Positions 50,029 to 62,160 of a stretch of 64,000 bases of DNA are shown here, piece after piece. Position 1 is the stretch's first letter, and every line of letters starts with the position of its first letter. The position numbers and the translations under genes were made by a program. Below the pieces are notes generated by a model. The model saw only the letters and a list, made by a program, of their open reading frames with translations, was not told where the DNA came from and ran no database searches. Source of the DNA: Engraulis encrasicolus (lineage: Eukaryota > Chordata > Actinopteri > Clupeiformes > Engraulidae); contig NW_026945687.1 of the NCBI RefSeq assembly GCF_034702125.1, positions 834,502-898,501 on the forward strand, in the 5' to 3' direction.

Positions 50029-50145
50029 CAAACCATGGACGTTGAAGAAAGGCTCCTCATCATCAAGCAGTCATCCAGAGTGAAGATTGCAGTCAAGCAG
50101 TCATGACAAGCCTCCCCCCAGTTTTCGAGAAGATTCAGAATAAAA
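50029..50145 (+). other. Possible terminal exon next to the piggyBac insertion
   Basis: CCTTTCCGTTTCACAG (AG at 50025-50026) is followed by an open stretch with MDVEERLLIIKQSSRVKIAV and a TGA, then AATAAAAA at about 50138. The pyrimidine tract starts at the very TTAA where the transposon inserted. Too short for an identity; it may be chance. Confidence 0.25.
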
Positions 50146-50414
50146 AAACCCTTCCCATTCTTAAATCATATTACTTAAGTAAACGGTAGGCAACCCAGAA
50201 CCTTTCAGTTAGTAAAGCATAGGTAATACAGTATGACAATTACACCATCTGGTATTTTGAGTACTTGAAATTCAGATTAAAATGAAATCTTGACTTCAGT
50301 GTCTTCTTACATGTGTGCTTTCTAAACATGCAAATCATTATGTGGATGTTCTTTCCCACTTCTAAGAAATGCATTACTTCAATTCTTAACATTTGTCTGG
50401 CCATTCGTCTAAAC

Positions 50415-50745
50415 CAGGGGCAGGGCACCTTTTTCATTTGAGGGGCCACTTCAAAGTCCTTCAACGACCATGTAAGTCCTCCAAGGGCCGTACTATGAAC
50501 ACAAAAAAGGGATTCCCCCCAGCTTTTTTGGCCTATATTGAAGGTGGCCAGCTTTACAACAGACCCCACCTTCTCTTGGTCCCTTGAATATAACTTAATT
50601 GTATTGCTGATGTAATTTCTAAGATGCCTTTACAAAATATGTCATATTTCACGTGAAGCTGTACAACATTAATATTATATTGGGGAGAGGATAAGATGGC
50701 CTGAGGGGCCGTAAACGGCCCTTGAGACATGGTTCCCCACCCCTG
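50415..50745. mobile_element. hAT MITE, second copy of the CAGGGG type
   Basis: CAGGGGCAGGGCACC at 50415 and GGTTCCCCACCCCTG ending 50745, with flanks GTCTAAAC (50407-50414) and ACCTAAAC (50746-50753), 6 of 8 alike. Internal GGGCCGTA and GGCCTGAGGGGCCG match the family of 32798-33044. Confidence 0.78.
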
Positions 50746-50842
50746 ACCTAAACAGATGTTGTAACAACAGTGTGTTAACCAATATTGGAAAACAATTCAG
50801 AAACAAAATGTGTGTGATGTACTAGCATTTATTAAGTGTGTT

Positions 50843-53168
50843 TCATAATTGCAACGATTTCACAATGGTTGTCGACAGCAGATCCTCTGGGGTGAACTTG
50901 TGGTGGTAGGATGCAGGCAGGAGCGTACTGTACACATCTTCAGCTGTAACAATAAACACAAATCCAATAGCAAAATAATTAATGTAAGAATCATACCATC
51001 ACACAAAGTGAAACGAGAGCTTAGTGTGCAGACTTGATTTTCAGCAACCAAATAAGGCACACGCAAAGTTCTCAGGAATATGTAGGCCAAGGGTAGACAG
51101 CCTATGTGACGTCGAGTGCCAATGACCGTACCACCCCTTAGCCATGCAGAGAGCTTAGGCTTAGAACAGCAGTAGTGCACCTCACTTCCCAAGCACATAA
51201 CATGTCTCATAGCAGTAGTGTAGGTATGTTTTTGATATATTGATATGTACTAATGTCCCCTCAGACTGCTGTGCATACCGAGATGATCTGACCGGTGGTG
51301 GTGGAGGTGGTTTGGTTTGGGTGCTGGCATGCAGCGAGGGGGTGTCACACAGACGACTGTGATGTGCCCTGAAAGACAAACAGAATATGCACCAAATCAA
51401 ACGCAGTGTTGGGGGTAACACATTACAAAAGTAATTAATTACGGCCAGGTTTCCCAAACAGGGGTGTGAGCACCCCTGGGGGTGCGTGGCCTACCACAAG
51501 AGGACCATCACTTAGGGGTTGCGCAAACCACATTGAAATGTACAAGGGGGTGCACATGGAAAAAAGTTCGGAAACCACAATGTAATGCATTACTTTTGTA
51601 AATCACCAGATCCATATTTTGGCAATTATTTTGGCTAAAGTAACTGAAGTAATGCAAAATAACTGTAATGGCCTACATACATTTAGTAATATTATGATGT
51701 GAGGGATTATTTTTAAATGACAGTAACGTGTAATCGGTAATGTATTGCAGCTTTTCAGTAACTTGCTGAACACTGATCAGACGACACATAAAGCAAGTTA
51801 GGCCTATGTGCATCCAAACATTCTGTTTATAAACATTGATCAGCTCAAGACACTTACCTTTCTCCAAATGCCAGATATCAAGGGGTCAGGTGGTGTTGTG
51901 ATGCTGTCCTCTTCCTCCTCTAACCTGGATTTTTTATTTGACCTTGGTTGGACTGGTGTTGAGGTTGGAAGGGTCCATGGTGCATCTGTTTTTATCTTGA
52001 CACTTCTCTTTGTGGAAATCTCACTGGAATGGCACCTCTATAACAACATAATAAGCTACAGATAAGTCAAATGAGGCACACACGATGTTCCCAGGAATAT
52101 AGGCTAATGGTAAGGCATTTCACTTCACATGCAACATTTGACAGTGTCATACCATTAGTACAGGTATATGTTTGATACATTACTAACCGTTGCTCTGGTA
52201 GTGATAACGCATGCCCCATCGACGGCTGATCTTCTGGCTGTTGGTGGAGGTGGCACGGTTTGGATGCTGAGCGAAGAGCGTTACACCGACGCCTGAAGTG
52301 CTCTGAAAGACAAGCAGGATACACACCTAATCAAACGACACAACGCAATACATCCAGCCGCTTCCATTTAGACGACGTGGCATTGATCGCAATGTTTTGA
52401 GTGAAACAGCAAAACTGACTAGACAGAGCATCGTATCCTATGTCCCATCAGTCCTTATAGAATCTGGTTCTAATGAGGCGAATTTTTTTACTCAAAAGCC
52501 ATAAAGTGCGATAGCATTGAATATCTTAGCTGCTGGGCAATGCAAGGACAGACGGCCCTTGCATTGCCTAGAACTACAGTATGTAAACAACAGACAACGT
52601 CTCGTCCTGAATTCTTGTTTGAACAGGCCTGTAGTTGAGTGGTGCTAGGGGAAATTCTGGGTTGTCTATTATGTGCTCGAAATGCATTAAACAAATTGTT
52701 TATATTGTTCTCGGGCTATGTTTATCTCTCCTCCGAGTCAACCGCATAGCAGCTGGTGAAATCACACACACACGACCATGCATGCTAGCTACAGAAAGCA
52801 ATATCTTTGCACCAAGAAGACGTTGACAGGAGTACGATGAGCTATTTGCAGATTACGGTACGGAGGGAGGGTGTCTACACATCTGATGCACGCCAAAACA
52901 TACACGCTTTGGTCATAATACGAATGACATTCAACTTAGAATTAAGTTGCTTAACAAATCGACAGACCAAACACCAAACATAGCTAGAGCTCTATTTACA
53001 TATTGATCAACAAGAGCTAATAACAAGCTAGCATATCGTACACCTCAGTCATTTTGGTCAAACAGCCACAGAGCTCTTGTACTTTTTTTTATTTTACTTA
53101 CCAAAACTGCAGAGCTTCCGACAGAATACGGATTAGTACATCCAAAGGCACAACAAGACCTAAGTATT
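50843..53168 (-). pseudogene. Putative spliced gene remnant with THAP-like first exon
   Basis: Exon-like minus-strand segments with good splice sites: 53168-53102 (RSCCAFGCTNPYSVGSS, donor GTAAGT), 52302-52188 (HFRRRCNALRSASKPCHLHQ), 52035-51858 (CHSSEISTKRSVKIKTDAPW, then an EEEED stretch), 51368-51279 (a Pro-rich relative of the second) and 50943-50843 (EDVYSTLLPASYHHKFTPED to TGA). C..GCTN resembles the start of a THAP zinc finger, but where Met is expected the codon is ATA, and the rest of the THAP fold is not found. The 52302 and 52035 segments join in phase; the next does not. An exon plus intron pair appears duplicated. Identity is unproven. Confidence 0.32.
51440..51590. mobile_element. 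Eroded hAT-type MITE fragment
   Basis: TTTCCCAAACAGGGGTGTGA, then GCACCCCTGGGGGTGCG, a GC stem, and a late GTTCGGAAACCAC. It resembles the common CAGTGGTTCCCAAA...hAT ends but lacks a clean partner terminus. Confidence 0.4.
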
Positions 53169-54107
53169 AGGAAAGTGAATCAATGAAATAATCCATCAAA
53201 GTCGTGATGAAGTTGTTCAAAGTAGGGACTTCCCTGGAGGGACTTTTTGGCACGACACCGGCGCGGGACTGACTGAGTCGAACGTCTCCTTGACGACGCC
53301 CTGTCAATCAAAAAATAATTCTAAAGAATGTTAACTGTCAATCAACCCAGATAACAGCGCTCATTGGTCATTTAAACTATTTTAATAACACTTTCAAACA
53401 AGGGGTCGGTCAAAAAAGAATACCGGGGTGGTTTGAAAGGGACGGGAAACTATCGTTTGAAAGAAACAGAGCATGCATGGCATGAATTGCTTCGGAGGTA
53501 CATTGCTTTAAGTCGCACATAGAGAAGCATGGAAAAAGGCACTCTACTACATACTTCCGCCGCGTTGATGGCGACGTCCCGCCCCCCGCCGTTGCATCAC
53601 AACAGAGTAGAACGTACCTTATCCCCTTACTTACTGTATCATTGATTAAGACCAATTGGTCGCATATTGAGCCTAAAATTTTGACCGTGCGAGAAAGAAA
53701 AATAAAACGGGCACACCTGTACGAGTATGCATTCAACCCTTTCATTCGCATTTTGCTTCTGAGTTCGAGTGCATGATTGTGAGAGCTGCTCATTTTTTCC
53801 ACAGCCTGTCTGATAGACAGCATCAAACTCCATTGGGAACGCACTTCAAAAAAGACGGTCAATGTTGCTTGAATTCCGTGTTGGCTAAGATTGAGCCATC
53901 TCTGCTCCCGTAGCTTAGAAAAAAAAAAACAGAATCGCTTCGCACAGATCCCTGGCGGCAACAAACAGTTACAAAGCGCGCATGCCTCATCTCCCAGTCG
54001 GATGTTCTGTGCCAACACTTCTTACAGCTTTTCGAAATGGACTGCTGTTTAAAACGTTCAAATGCGGGAGTTTGCATTGCTAACAGGAAACCTCTTTGAT
54101 CCGATAG
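53169..54107 (-). other. GC-richer stretch upstream of the THAP-like exon
   Basis: Moderately GC-rich with GGCGCGGGAC and GACGTCCCGCCCCC blocks, fitting a promoter region for the minus-strand remnant. A 202-codon minus-strand open frame (53410-54018) has no recognisable domain and uneven codon use, so I do not call it a gene. Confidence 0.35.
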
Positions 54108-54183
54108 TGAAATAGCCACTCGGTTTGCTAACTCATGTGGTTTAATGAAATAGCCACTCGGTTTGCTAACTCATGTGGTTTAA
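54108..54183 (+). repeat. Perfect 38-bp tandem duplication
   Basis: 54108-54145 is repeated without change at 54146-54183 (TGAAATAGCCACTCGGTTTG...). The sequence does not resemble other repeats here. Confidence 0.95.
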
Positions 54184-54662
54184 AGGACGTCGTTGTTTGA
54201 GCTGTTTTGGCGTTTCCCAAACCGCTGTCTTCGCAATGACTTCGCAAAAAAATGCAATCGCAATCAAAGTAATCAAGTCAAAATATAGTTCGAGGAGCAT
54301 TCACAAGTAGTGTGCAGTGCGCGCAAATTTAAAGTCTAGTTGGTCCAGTAGCTACCGGTGCTGTAGGCTATCAAAGAGCAGCCAACACAGTGAGATAATT
54401 TTGCTGCTCCCAGTTTAATTTCACACCGTTCCAACCCATGCGTTTGAGGAAACAAAAACTAGGCTATAATAAAGCCCGTTGGATTAACGTGTTGTAGGCT
54501 ATGTTTAAGATTTAGTCAATCTAGTTCAGTAAGCATGTGATTTACATGCTTTTAATCACGAAGTTATAGCCTAATAATAATAATAATAATAACAATAATA
54601 ATGATAATAGGCCTAATAATAGTAGGCTAATAGTAATGGGAACTGTGATTTATGGCATATAG

Positions 54663-54830
54663 CAGTGGTTCCCAACACTTTTTGCACTGGGACCATTTTA
54701 TCCTGAACTTTTGGGGACCACATTTTTTTCACAACCAAAACCATGACTGAGCAAACTTGCTGGCTATAAAAAAAACAGTGGATATTTCTGACAGTATAAG
54801 ACTACAATAGCTATGGATTGTTAACACATT
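54663..54830 (+). mobile_element. hAT MITE left half, cut by a TTAA element
   Basis: CAGTGGTTCCCAACACTTTT and TTTTGGGGACCACATTTTTT are typical of a hAT MITE head. The sequence stops at the TTAA (54831) of the next element, and no right end reappears after 56642. Confidence 0.5.
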
Positions 54831-54834
54831 GAGT

Positions 54835-56638
54835 ACCGACGACGTAATAATGCGTTTTTCACGCCCATGCGTTCTATACCAAATCGTAAAAATACGTTTT
54901 TGCATTTAAATATCATATTTTGAATCTACACCCTTCAATGGACAATATATGTGATTTTGGTAGCTCTGTGATGGACATAAATGACAACATTTGCAGTCAA
55001 AAGTTGTTTGATTGTTATGATGTTTGAGTGTGATGATTTGGACATTTTAATTTATCTTACCAAGATGTCTGGATGCCAACCATAGACTATCTGTAATAGG
55101 CTCCTAATGATCGCGCTGCCTGCATTGATTTCCCTAGTACGGTCACTGTAGCATGTGTTGTCTCTGACTTCACGCAGACTTCACAGAGACCATTATATCG
55201 TGCCTGGAGTATCTTGAACTTTCTGGACTTGCTAGACCTTTACCAGATCCTTGGATCCAAATGGCACCCGAGATGTGATTGGAGTAATGCGCTCCGATTT
55301 GGACATTTGATCGCCAAAAAGATAAGCTTCTGTGTCTTCCTGTATGTGAGAAGCCAGGGGAGGTAGATGGACACTCCCAACTGAGATCGCTCCCGGACGT
55401 GTAGTCCACTAGCTCCGTTATATGGCGGTGGGATCGATAGTCTGGCTAGTGGGAGCGAGCCGACCGGGGAGCGTCCTGCGTTGGGAGTGACAATCAGGGA
55501 ATCGAAGCCAGAAGCTAGCATGGCTACATATCATATGGATCGGATGGGCTAGGCTACATCTAAGCATCATATCATTTGGATTTGTTGTCAATGTTGGGCT
55601 ATTATTTCGGGAGTCATCGGGAGCTATTTTAGCAAATGTCTCACCCTCTGCATGTGTGCAAAGAGTTTGTGTTCTGTCCACGTGAAAAACGGGGACTTCA
55701 AAGGGCATCGATTGCCGGTGTCGTAGTGTGACAGAGCAGGAGGTGTGCTGCCGTATTCGTGAATCGTGCTATGTTGTTGTTTCCCTAGTACGATCGGTAG
55801 CTTGTATTGTGTCTGACTTCACGCAATAGGTAAACACAGAGACCATTGTATATCGTGCCAGGAGTATCTTGAACTTTCTGGGCTTGCTACCTTTACCAGA
55901 TCCTTGGATCAAAATGGCACCCGAATTGTAATTGGAGCAATGCGCTCCAATTTGGAAGTTTGATCGCCAACCAGATAAGTTTATTTGATTATTCACCCCC
56001 ATGTTGAACTGTCTTCCTGTATGTGAAAAGCCAGAAGCTAGCATAGATGGCTACATATGGATCGGATGGGCTACATCTAAGCATCATATCATTGGGATTT
56101 GTTGTCAATGTTGGGCTATTATTTCGGGAGTCATCGGGAACTATTTTAGCAAATGTCCGACCTTCTGCATGTGTGCAAAGAGTTTGTGTTCAGTCTGTGT
56201 GAAAAACGTGGATTTCGAAGGGCTTTGATTGCCGGTGTCGTAGTGGTATAGAGCAGGAGGTGTGTCTTGACGAGCAGGAAGATGCGTGTCAGAGCTAACC
56301 TTGCACCAAATTGTGATTAAAACCAACTCGTCCCCTTTCAAACTCGTCACATTCTGAAGAAGCGCACCCTTCACAAAAACCTCAATATCTCCGATTGTAG
56401 CTGAATTCCATGGATACCCGCTTCGGTTTAGCGTGGGTTTACTCTGCAATAAAAGCTCGTAGAGACACACCGTTTTCACCTACTAAGAGGGCAGCGTCTC
56501 CACTTTCAAACGAGTCATAACATATTTCAGTGGCCCTATCACATAATACGCTGTGAGTCTACAAAAAACGTCAAAAAAGGGCTTAGAACACTGGTATTCT
56601 ACGACATAATTCCGTGAGCACCGCCGGTATTCAATGTG
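54835..56638. mobile_element. 1.8 kb TTAA-flanked MITE with internal duplication
   Basis: TTAA (54831-54834) + CACATTGAGTACCG and CGGTATTCAATGTG + TTAA (56639-56642), a 14-bp TIR with one mismatch. Its interior holds a large direct repeat: about 55128-55745 and 55783-56250 share CTTGAACTTTCTGG, CCAGATCCTTGGATC, GGATCGGATGGGCTA and GATTGCCGGTGTCGTAGTG. The termini differ from the CCC-type ends of the other TTAA elements. No transposase found. Confidence 0.82.
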
Positions 56639-56642
56639 TTAA

Positions 56643-57510
56643 TTAGTGATATTTATTGGGTTTTTTTTTTATTTCACATCTAGACATTTCAGGGGAGCCC
56701 ATTGGAATTCCAGGTGACCCCATTCCCAAGTGTTGGGAAAAAACACTGACATATAGCCTAGGCCATTGTGCATGAAGATGAAGAAACAAGCAATGGTGCA
56801 ATAAGCACAGTATTTTACATAAACCCCCCAAATAACAAAAGTGTCACAAGATTTTTGGAGTGCTCCTAAATTTGTATCTGTGCACCTAAAGTTTTATCCG
56901 TGCTCCTAAATTTTTTCATTTAGGGCTTAACGTAGAGCCCTGATATAGGGGAAAATAATAAAATGGGCATTAACAAAATGAAATAAAAACATCACAAGTA
57001 AGAGATTGAGAAGTTTAAATATTTACAATTACCCCGAAAAAAAGGTTTGAACATTTAAAAAAAAAAATTGAATTGTCCTTCAAAAATTGGAAATAGTCCT
57101 TTAAATCCTCAAGAGACGATGTAGAGAGTTCCTTTAAGTTGTTCAAAAAGAAAAATAGCTCCTTTCAAGCAGTTCAGTTCAAGGCGTTGAAGTCAGTCAT
57201 AGTCAGTGATGTGACACGAGCAGGCCACAATCCTACCAAATATGCCATGCGCAATGTAGAACAGGATCACATTCGAATGAGTGGGTGGCTCGCCATCTAG
57301 TAGTCGACGAATCCTCAGCAGAATCCAGATCCAGCTCAAAAACTTCACCTATGTGAACATATGTCATCAGTTAAGTTTGGTGTATTTGATAGGGACAGAC
57401 ACATCATGTAGCCTAGGCTGTACAGCAGCATAACAGAAAAGCATCATAGCAGTTACAGTCGTAAGCTACACACCCAGGACAATGTTGAATTCCTATCAAA
57501 TATCATCAGT
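56643..57510. other. No gene recognised
   Basis: AT-rich with short A runs (57055-57067). GTGCTCCTAAATTT recurs twice near 56860-56920. No inverted ends or exon signals seen. Confidence 0.45.
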
Positions 57511-57514
57511 TTAA

Positions 57515-58801
57515 CCCTCAAGCGACCGGCCTGTTTTTGCGACTAATCTGACCGAGCGGGGTCATTTATGACCCCAAGGAGTTTATATAGAAATACCATT
57601 ATATAAATTATTTTTTGGGGTTCATTCAAATTTATTTACATCTTGCACATACTTGTCCCTCATATAAAGCAAAAAAATGTAAATTTGAAGATTTTATTGT
57701 TTTGCTAAAAATTTGTCAGACGTACATACGTATATGCTAATTATGATGTATGCCCTTATTTGCATATGTAAACATCAAAATACAAAAAACGTCCAATACA
57801 TTTTTTTCTTCTCTCATCATCAGTAATCAACTGAGAAAGTTTCATGGTGATATCTATCATTTACATTTTTTTGCCTATTCACTTGTAGTGGTCTTACCAG
57901 AATAATACAGTATATTTATGCTAATTATGGAAATTACTCAAAGTGAAAGTTTGGGAAACCATGCTAAATTCTATTCATTGGGCCCATAGATTATATTTCT
58001 GCAGTAAAACTTCAGGGTACTGAACATTTTTGGGTTCATGAAATTACAAGATCAGAGAATATGATAATTTACATAGACAAAACCATGTCTCAAACATATA
58101 ACCTTATGCACACTCAAAATTTCTCTGAAACTTTTTCTGTACATTGTAGCTGTGAAAAGGTGTCTTCCATATGTATTAGAGCAAAGAAATAATTCAACTG
58201 ATGCTTCAGCCTTTGTATAGCCATATAATAAGGAAAATTCTAAAAACGCCATTGATTTCTACACTGATGACTAGTTTCCTCCCTCTTTGTTCATCAGGAT
58301 GACTTCCATTTCATATTGTCATCATGTGTCTAGGACCACTGTGCCATTATATCAACAAATATGGAGCAATAACAGAGGAAATGCTACCTGGGTGCCCTCA
58401 CAATATGCTTTGTTGGCTATCGCAGGGGTGCCCTATTTATTTATATAATATATTATATTTTAATACTATAAATGTTTATATTATGAATATTTTAGGTCTG
58501 CTGACCATGGCCTGCCCCAAGACACAACATACAAAAACCAGAGTTTGAAAATTACAACAGCAATGGACATTATAATGTTGAGTATCTCATGGATCCTCTC
58601 GGGGTCATAAATGACCCCAGAGGTGTTTTGGTTATAAATCCCACATAGATGGTCCAAATCTCACAAAAATAATTCTCAACATGCACAACATATGTATTGA
58701 CAAACTCCTAAAAGGATAAGTTTTTCTGATAAAAATTGCAGAAATGGTGTATGAAAATATGTGCCCGGGGTCATAAATGACCCCAGTCGGTGGCTTTAGG
58801 G
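57515..58801. mobile_element. 1.3 kb TTAA-flanked MITE with GGTCA-N4-TGACC palindromes
   Basis: TTAA (57511-57514) + CCCTCAAGCGACCGG and CGGTGGCTTTAGGG + TTAA (58802-58805). Palindromes of GGTCA-N4-TGACC type occur at 57560-57573, 58603-58616 and 58769-58782. The interior is AT-rich and noncoding. Confidence 0.85.
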
Positions 58802-59058
58802 TTAAACTTAAAGCTGTGCAACATTTAAAATCAATCTTCTCAAAAGAAAGGCTATGCAAACTGCAAACCTGCAAACACTTTGTTCCTACTGCATTGAATA
58901 CCATTCAGTTAAATAACCATTATCAAGTAAACAGGGTGAATACTATGAAATAACAACATAGTGTACTGAAATTGAGGTAACCTTGCAATTATACATGGGC
59001 CCGTACAGGGTTCAACACAATGTTATGAGGAGGGGCAAGACACTGGCAGCCAGTGAAG

Positions 59059-59422
59059 TAGGGATGCAAATTATCGATTAATTAATTAATCATTAGTTGA
59101 TAGTGTTATCGATCGACTTACGATTAATTGATAAGTGGCGTTTCCCCCCTGAAATCTCAATGTTTCTCGGAAAAAAACTACTATATCTAATTTTTTAAAT
59201 TAAAAATTGAGATAAAATACCACATTTAAATAAATTATTTAATCCAAAGGTGATTTAAATATTCTCACTATTCACACGCCTCTTCACACACACTCTTCAC
59301 ATGCCCATTTCACCTGGGTCTCTTGTCAGTTGAATTGTCGATTAATTGCGATTCATGTTTCTTAATCCATTCATACAATGATCGATTAAAGTCGATTATT
59401 CGATTAATCGTTTGCATCCCTA
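59059..59422. mobile_element. 364-bp hAT MITE
   Basis: TAGGGATGCAAATTATCGAT at 59059 and CGATTAATCGTTTGCATCCC ending TA at 59422 are inverted, rich in CGATTAAT. The flanks CAGTGAAG and ACCTGAAG share five terminal bases, a decayed 8-bp TSD. Confidence 0.78.
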
Positions 59423-59593
59423 ACCTGAAGTCTTTGGGAGTGATAGACAATATAAGACTTAGGTTACAACAGTATGGGGAAAAATAGACAAGTTGCCTTA
59501 CCAAGACGATTGAAACAGAAGAAATACTCGATGGAATACTCCATGGAATCCATACTGAAAAAGAAACACAAAGGACAGGAGAGTCATAACATA

Positions 59594-59845
59594 CACAGGG
59601 CAGCCGTGGCCTAGTGGTGAGGCAGCTGTGGCCTAGTGATAAGAGAGTTGGTCTTTCAATCTGGGGGTTGCAGGTTCGAATCCCTCTGACCGCTCCCTAC
59701 ATCTCCATGGCTGAAGTGCCCTTGAAAAGGCACCTAAACCCACATTACTCCAGGGACTGTAAACAATACCCTGACATATAATAACTAAGTCGCTTTGAAT
59801 AAAATGAAAGTGTCAGCTAAGTGAAATGTAATGCAATGTAATGAC
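59594..59845 (+). mobile_element. tRNA-derived SINE with duplicated head
   Basis: The A-box region GCAGC(C/T)GTGGCCTAGTG occurs twice, 23 bp apart (59600 and 59623), then GGTTCGAATCC (B box, 59693). The body has GAAGTGCCCTTGAAAAGGCACC and ACTCCAGGGACTGTA, and the tail GTCGCTTTGAATAAAATG and (TGTAATG)-like repeats. All are features of widespread fish tRNA-SINEs. Confidence 0.85.
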
Positions 59846-60291
59846 ATCACAGTTTGAAATCATTGGCTCATGACTCAGGAGGACATGATCAATACAAACA
59901 AATATATCTCCAGCACATGCATTAAGTCTTTTGTCTAAAGTAAAATGTATTCCATGGCAAACTATTATCAGTTTTCTTTTTTTGTAAAGAGGCTTGGTTA
60001 ACACATGCCAGTTGAATTATGACTGAACAAACTAACCACGGTCTGCGAATGATGATTCTCCTCTTTGGCTTCTCTGAAGTCCAGGCGAACAAAGTTGGCA
60101 CAGCATCCTTTATTAGCTTTGTCATACCACGGGTGACCTTAACAAAGCATTGCTTCTCAAAGTGCTCAGATCAAACCTCGGTCTCAGCGTTGATCTGTAA
60201 TCATAAATATCAGCATGTATTTTAGTTAGTTCGCAAAACAACTTAATTTTGGCACAAGTATGCTATAGCAAAGTCGCCTAATTCCGCCCGT

Positions 60292-60714
60292 CTCCCAATT
60301 CCGCCCGCCTACTTATAAGTGATGATAGTTACTTATGTATCCACTATTTAAGTCAGGAATGGATATCGACATGATATTGAGTTTGTATGCTTACAATTTG
60401 AAACGGTGATGATATTTAAAACCGAGTCAAACGGCCATAAACAGCATTATAATGAAGGGTGTCGTAACGGCAGCATGGAACTTTAATTTCACGACGACAT
60501 TCTGGCTAAAAACTCGCCCTGGCCGCTTCCCTGTTTCGCTTTAGGACCAAAATTATTCAACCGTTTCCACAGTAACGACCAAACTAATCACAGTTCCTGC
60601 ATCGGTGAAGCCAGGACTACAAGTGTGAACGAAATCAGCAAAATGCCATGAAGGAATAATAAACAGTAACGGAAATACCGACGTGACCTGAAATCAAGCG
60701 GGCGGAATTGGGAG
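60292..60714. repeat. Segment bounded by a 17-bp perfect inverted repeat
   Basis: CTCCCAATTCCGCCCGC (60292-60308) and its exact reverse complement (60698-60714) enclose about 390 bp. A second, shorter AATTCCGCCCG lies 20 bp before the left copy. No TSD is apparent; it may be an unclassified MITE. Confidence 0.55.
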
Positions 60715-61560
60715 CCTTTCGCCGGTGAATTGTGCTGAAACTAGATTGTGGACATGCTGGACGTTGTTGCCAAAATACGATAGAAAGGGCTACCAATGTT
60801 AGCTAATATTGCTCATTACCTCATCTACACAGTTGCCGCTATCCAAAAATATACGATAGCATAATTAAATAGTATTTGAAATAGTGATATTATCACGTTT
60901 TCAGTGAAGTGATCAGTGAAGTGGACGGAATATGGCGACCTTACTTTACTGGTTCTGCTAACACATCTGGTAAGCCATCGGATCGCTTAACACAACATTG
61001 AAAGCATCATTTTGAAATAGCGATCTGGAAATACCATATAAATGTAGCGGTGTGTAATTACACATTCATATTTTTTTTATTAGGCTTCATTAGGCTACAT
61101 GAGCCATGACAAGTTTGGCGAGCTAGCTTATTTGTGCTAGCTAATGCGTATGATTGGACATAATTATGCATCTTACCTTGAAATATGGACCAGGATCCCT
61201 TTTGATGTGATTTATTCATTCCTGCCGAAGTGCCTGCTCTTTGGCGAAATGGTGGAAAGTCTGTCCACGGTAGGATTTATTTATCTTTGAGGACGTAGGA
61301 GGGTCATTCCACGCCAAAAGTGCCCGCACTCTTAGGTCTCAAAAAATTCTGAAAATATTACCAAGTGTACCCATGGTACTAAAGAGAAACACTGTAAATG
61401 TATTTGGGTGTAAGATGTATACTCTCCGTGTTACAGCCAATTTTACTGGGGGAGGGGTTTTTTTTGTCAAAGTTCACAAGCCCGTAGCTCAATAACTAAA
61501 CCATGTAGGAAGTTCAAATTTGGCATGCTGGTACATAGATAGGAATAGTTTGTCGCTTAA

Positions 61561-62160
61561 CCCTTATGTTGTGTTCGGGTCATTTTTGACCCGTTTTCAA
61601 GTTTTAGTGTGAAAAAAACACACTTTCCTTTATTTCCTTGGAATAAGGCTTCATCTAATCCTCAGTCACAATCATTTCAACACAAAAAAAATATGTTATA
61701 TCATTTTAGTAAATTTTAAAGGTCCAAAAAAAAAAAAGTTACATCTGTGGTGTTCGGGGGTCAAAATTGACCCGGTATAGATTTTTGGTTGTTGCATGCA
61801 TTTCTGAAAAGCTGTTGGTTGCCCTTTGTCTTCAGTTTGGTGATTTATGGTGAAGAAAATATATTTCTTGCCTGAACTTTTTTTTTGCCAGCTTTTTGAT
61901 ATTACAAATCCAATATGGCCGCCGGACAGTCCCATACACTACAATATGTCATATCTCCTGTTGTGAAAGGAGTACAGATGTATTTCTGGTGTCTACTCAT
62001 ATGTTTTCATGGTCAGGGAATCCATTTCTGCATTATAAAATGAGATTTTTTGCACATTTGTTTGCAAAATACATTTTTGCACATTATTTTTTCCAAAAAA
62101 CGTATCAAAAATTCATAATGGCACCCAAACCTGTAGAACTAGTCTTATACTTTCCATAAA
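61561..62160 (+). mobile_element. TTAA-type MITE, left end only (right boundary unknown)
   Basis: TTAA (61557-61560) + CCCTTATGTTGTGTTCGGGT, then GGTCA-N4-TGACC palindromes at 61578-61591 and 61759-61772. No matching AACACAACATAAGGG + TTAA follows within the window, so the right end is lost, diverged or beyond it; the stated end is nominal. Confidence 0.5.

Noticed and set aside
53410..54018. 202-codon minus-strand open frame
   Set aside because: No recognisable domain, no splice or codon-bias support, and it overlaps a promoter-like region; it may be open by chance.
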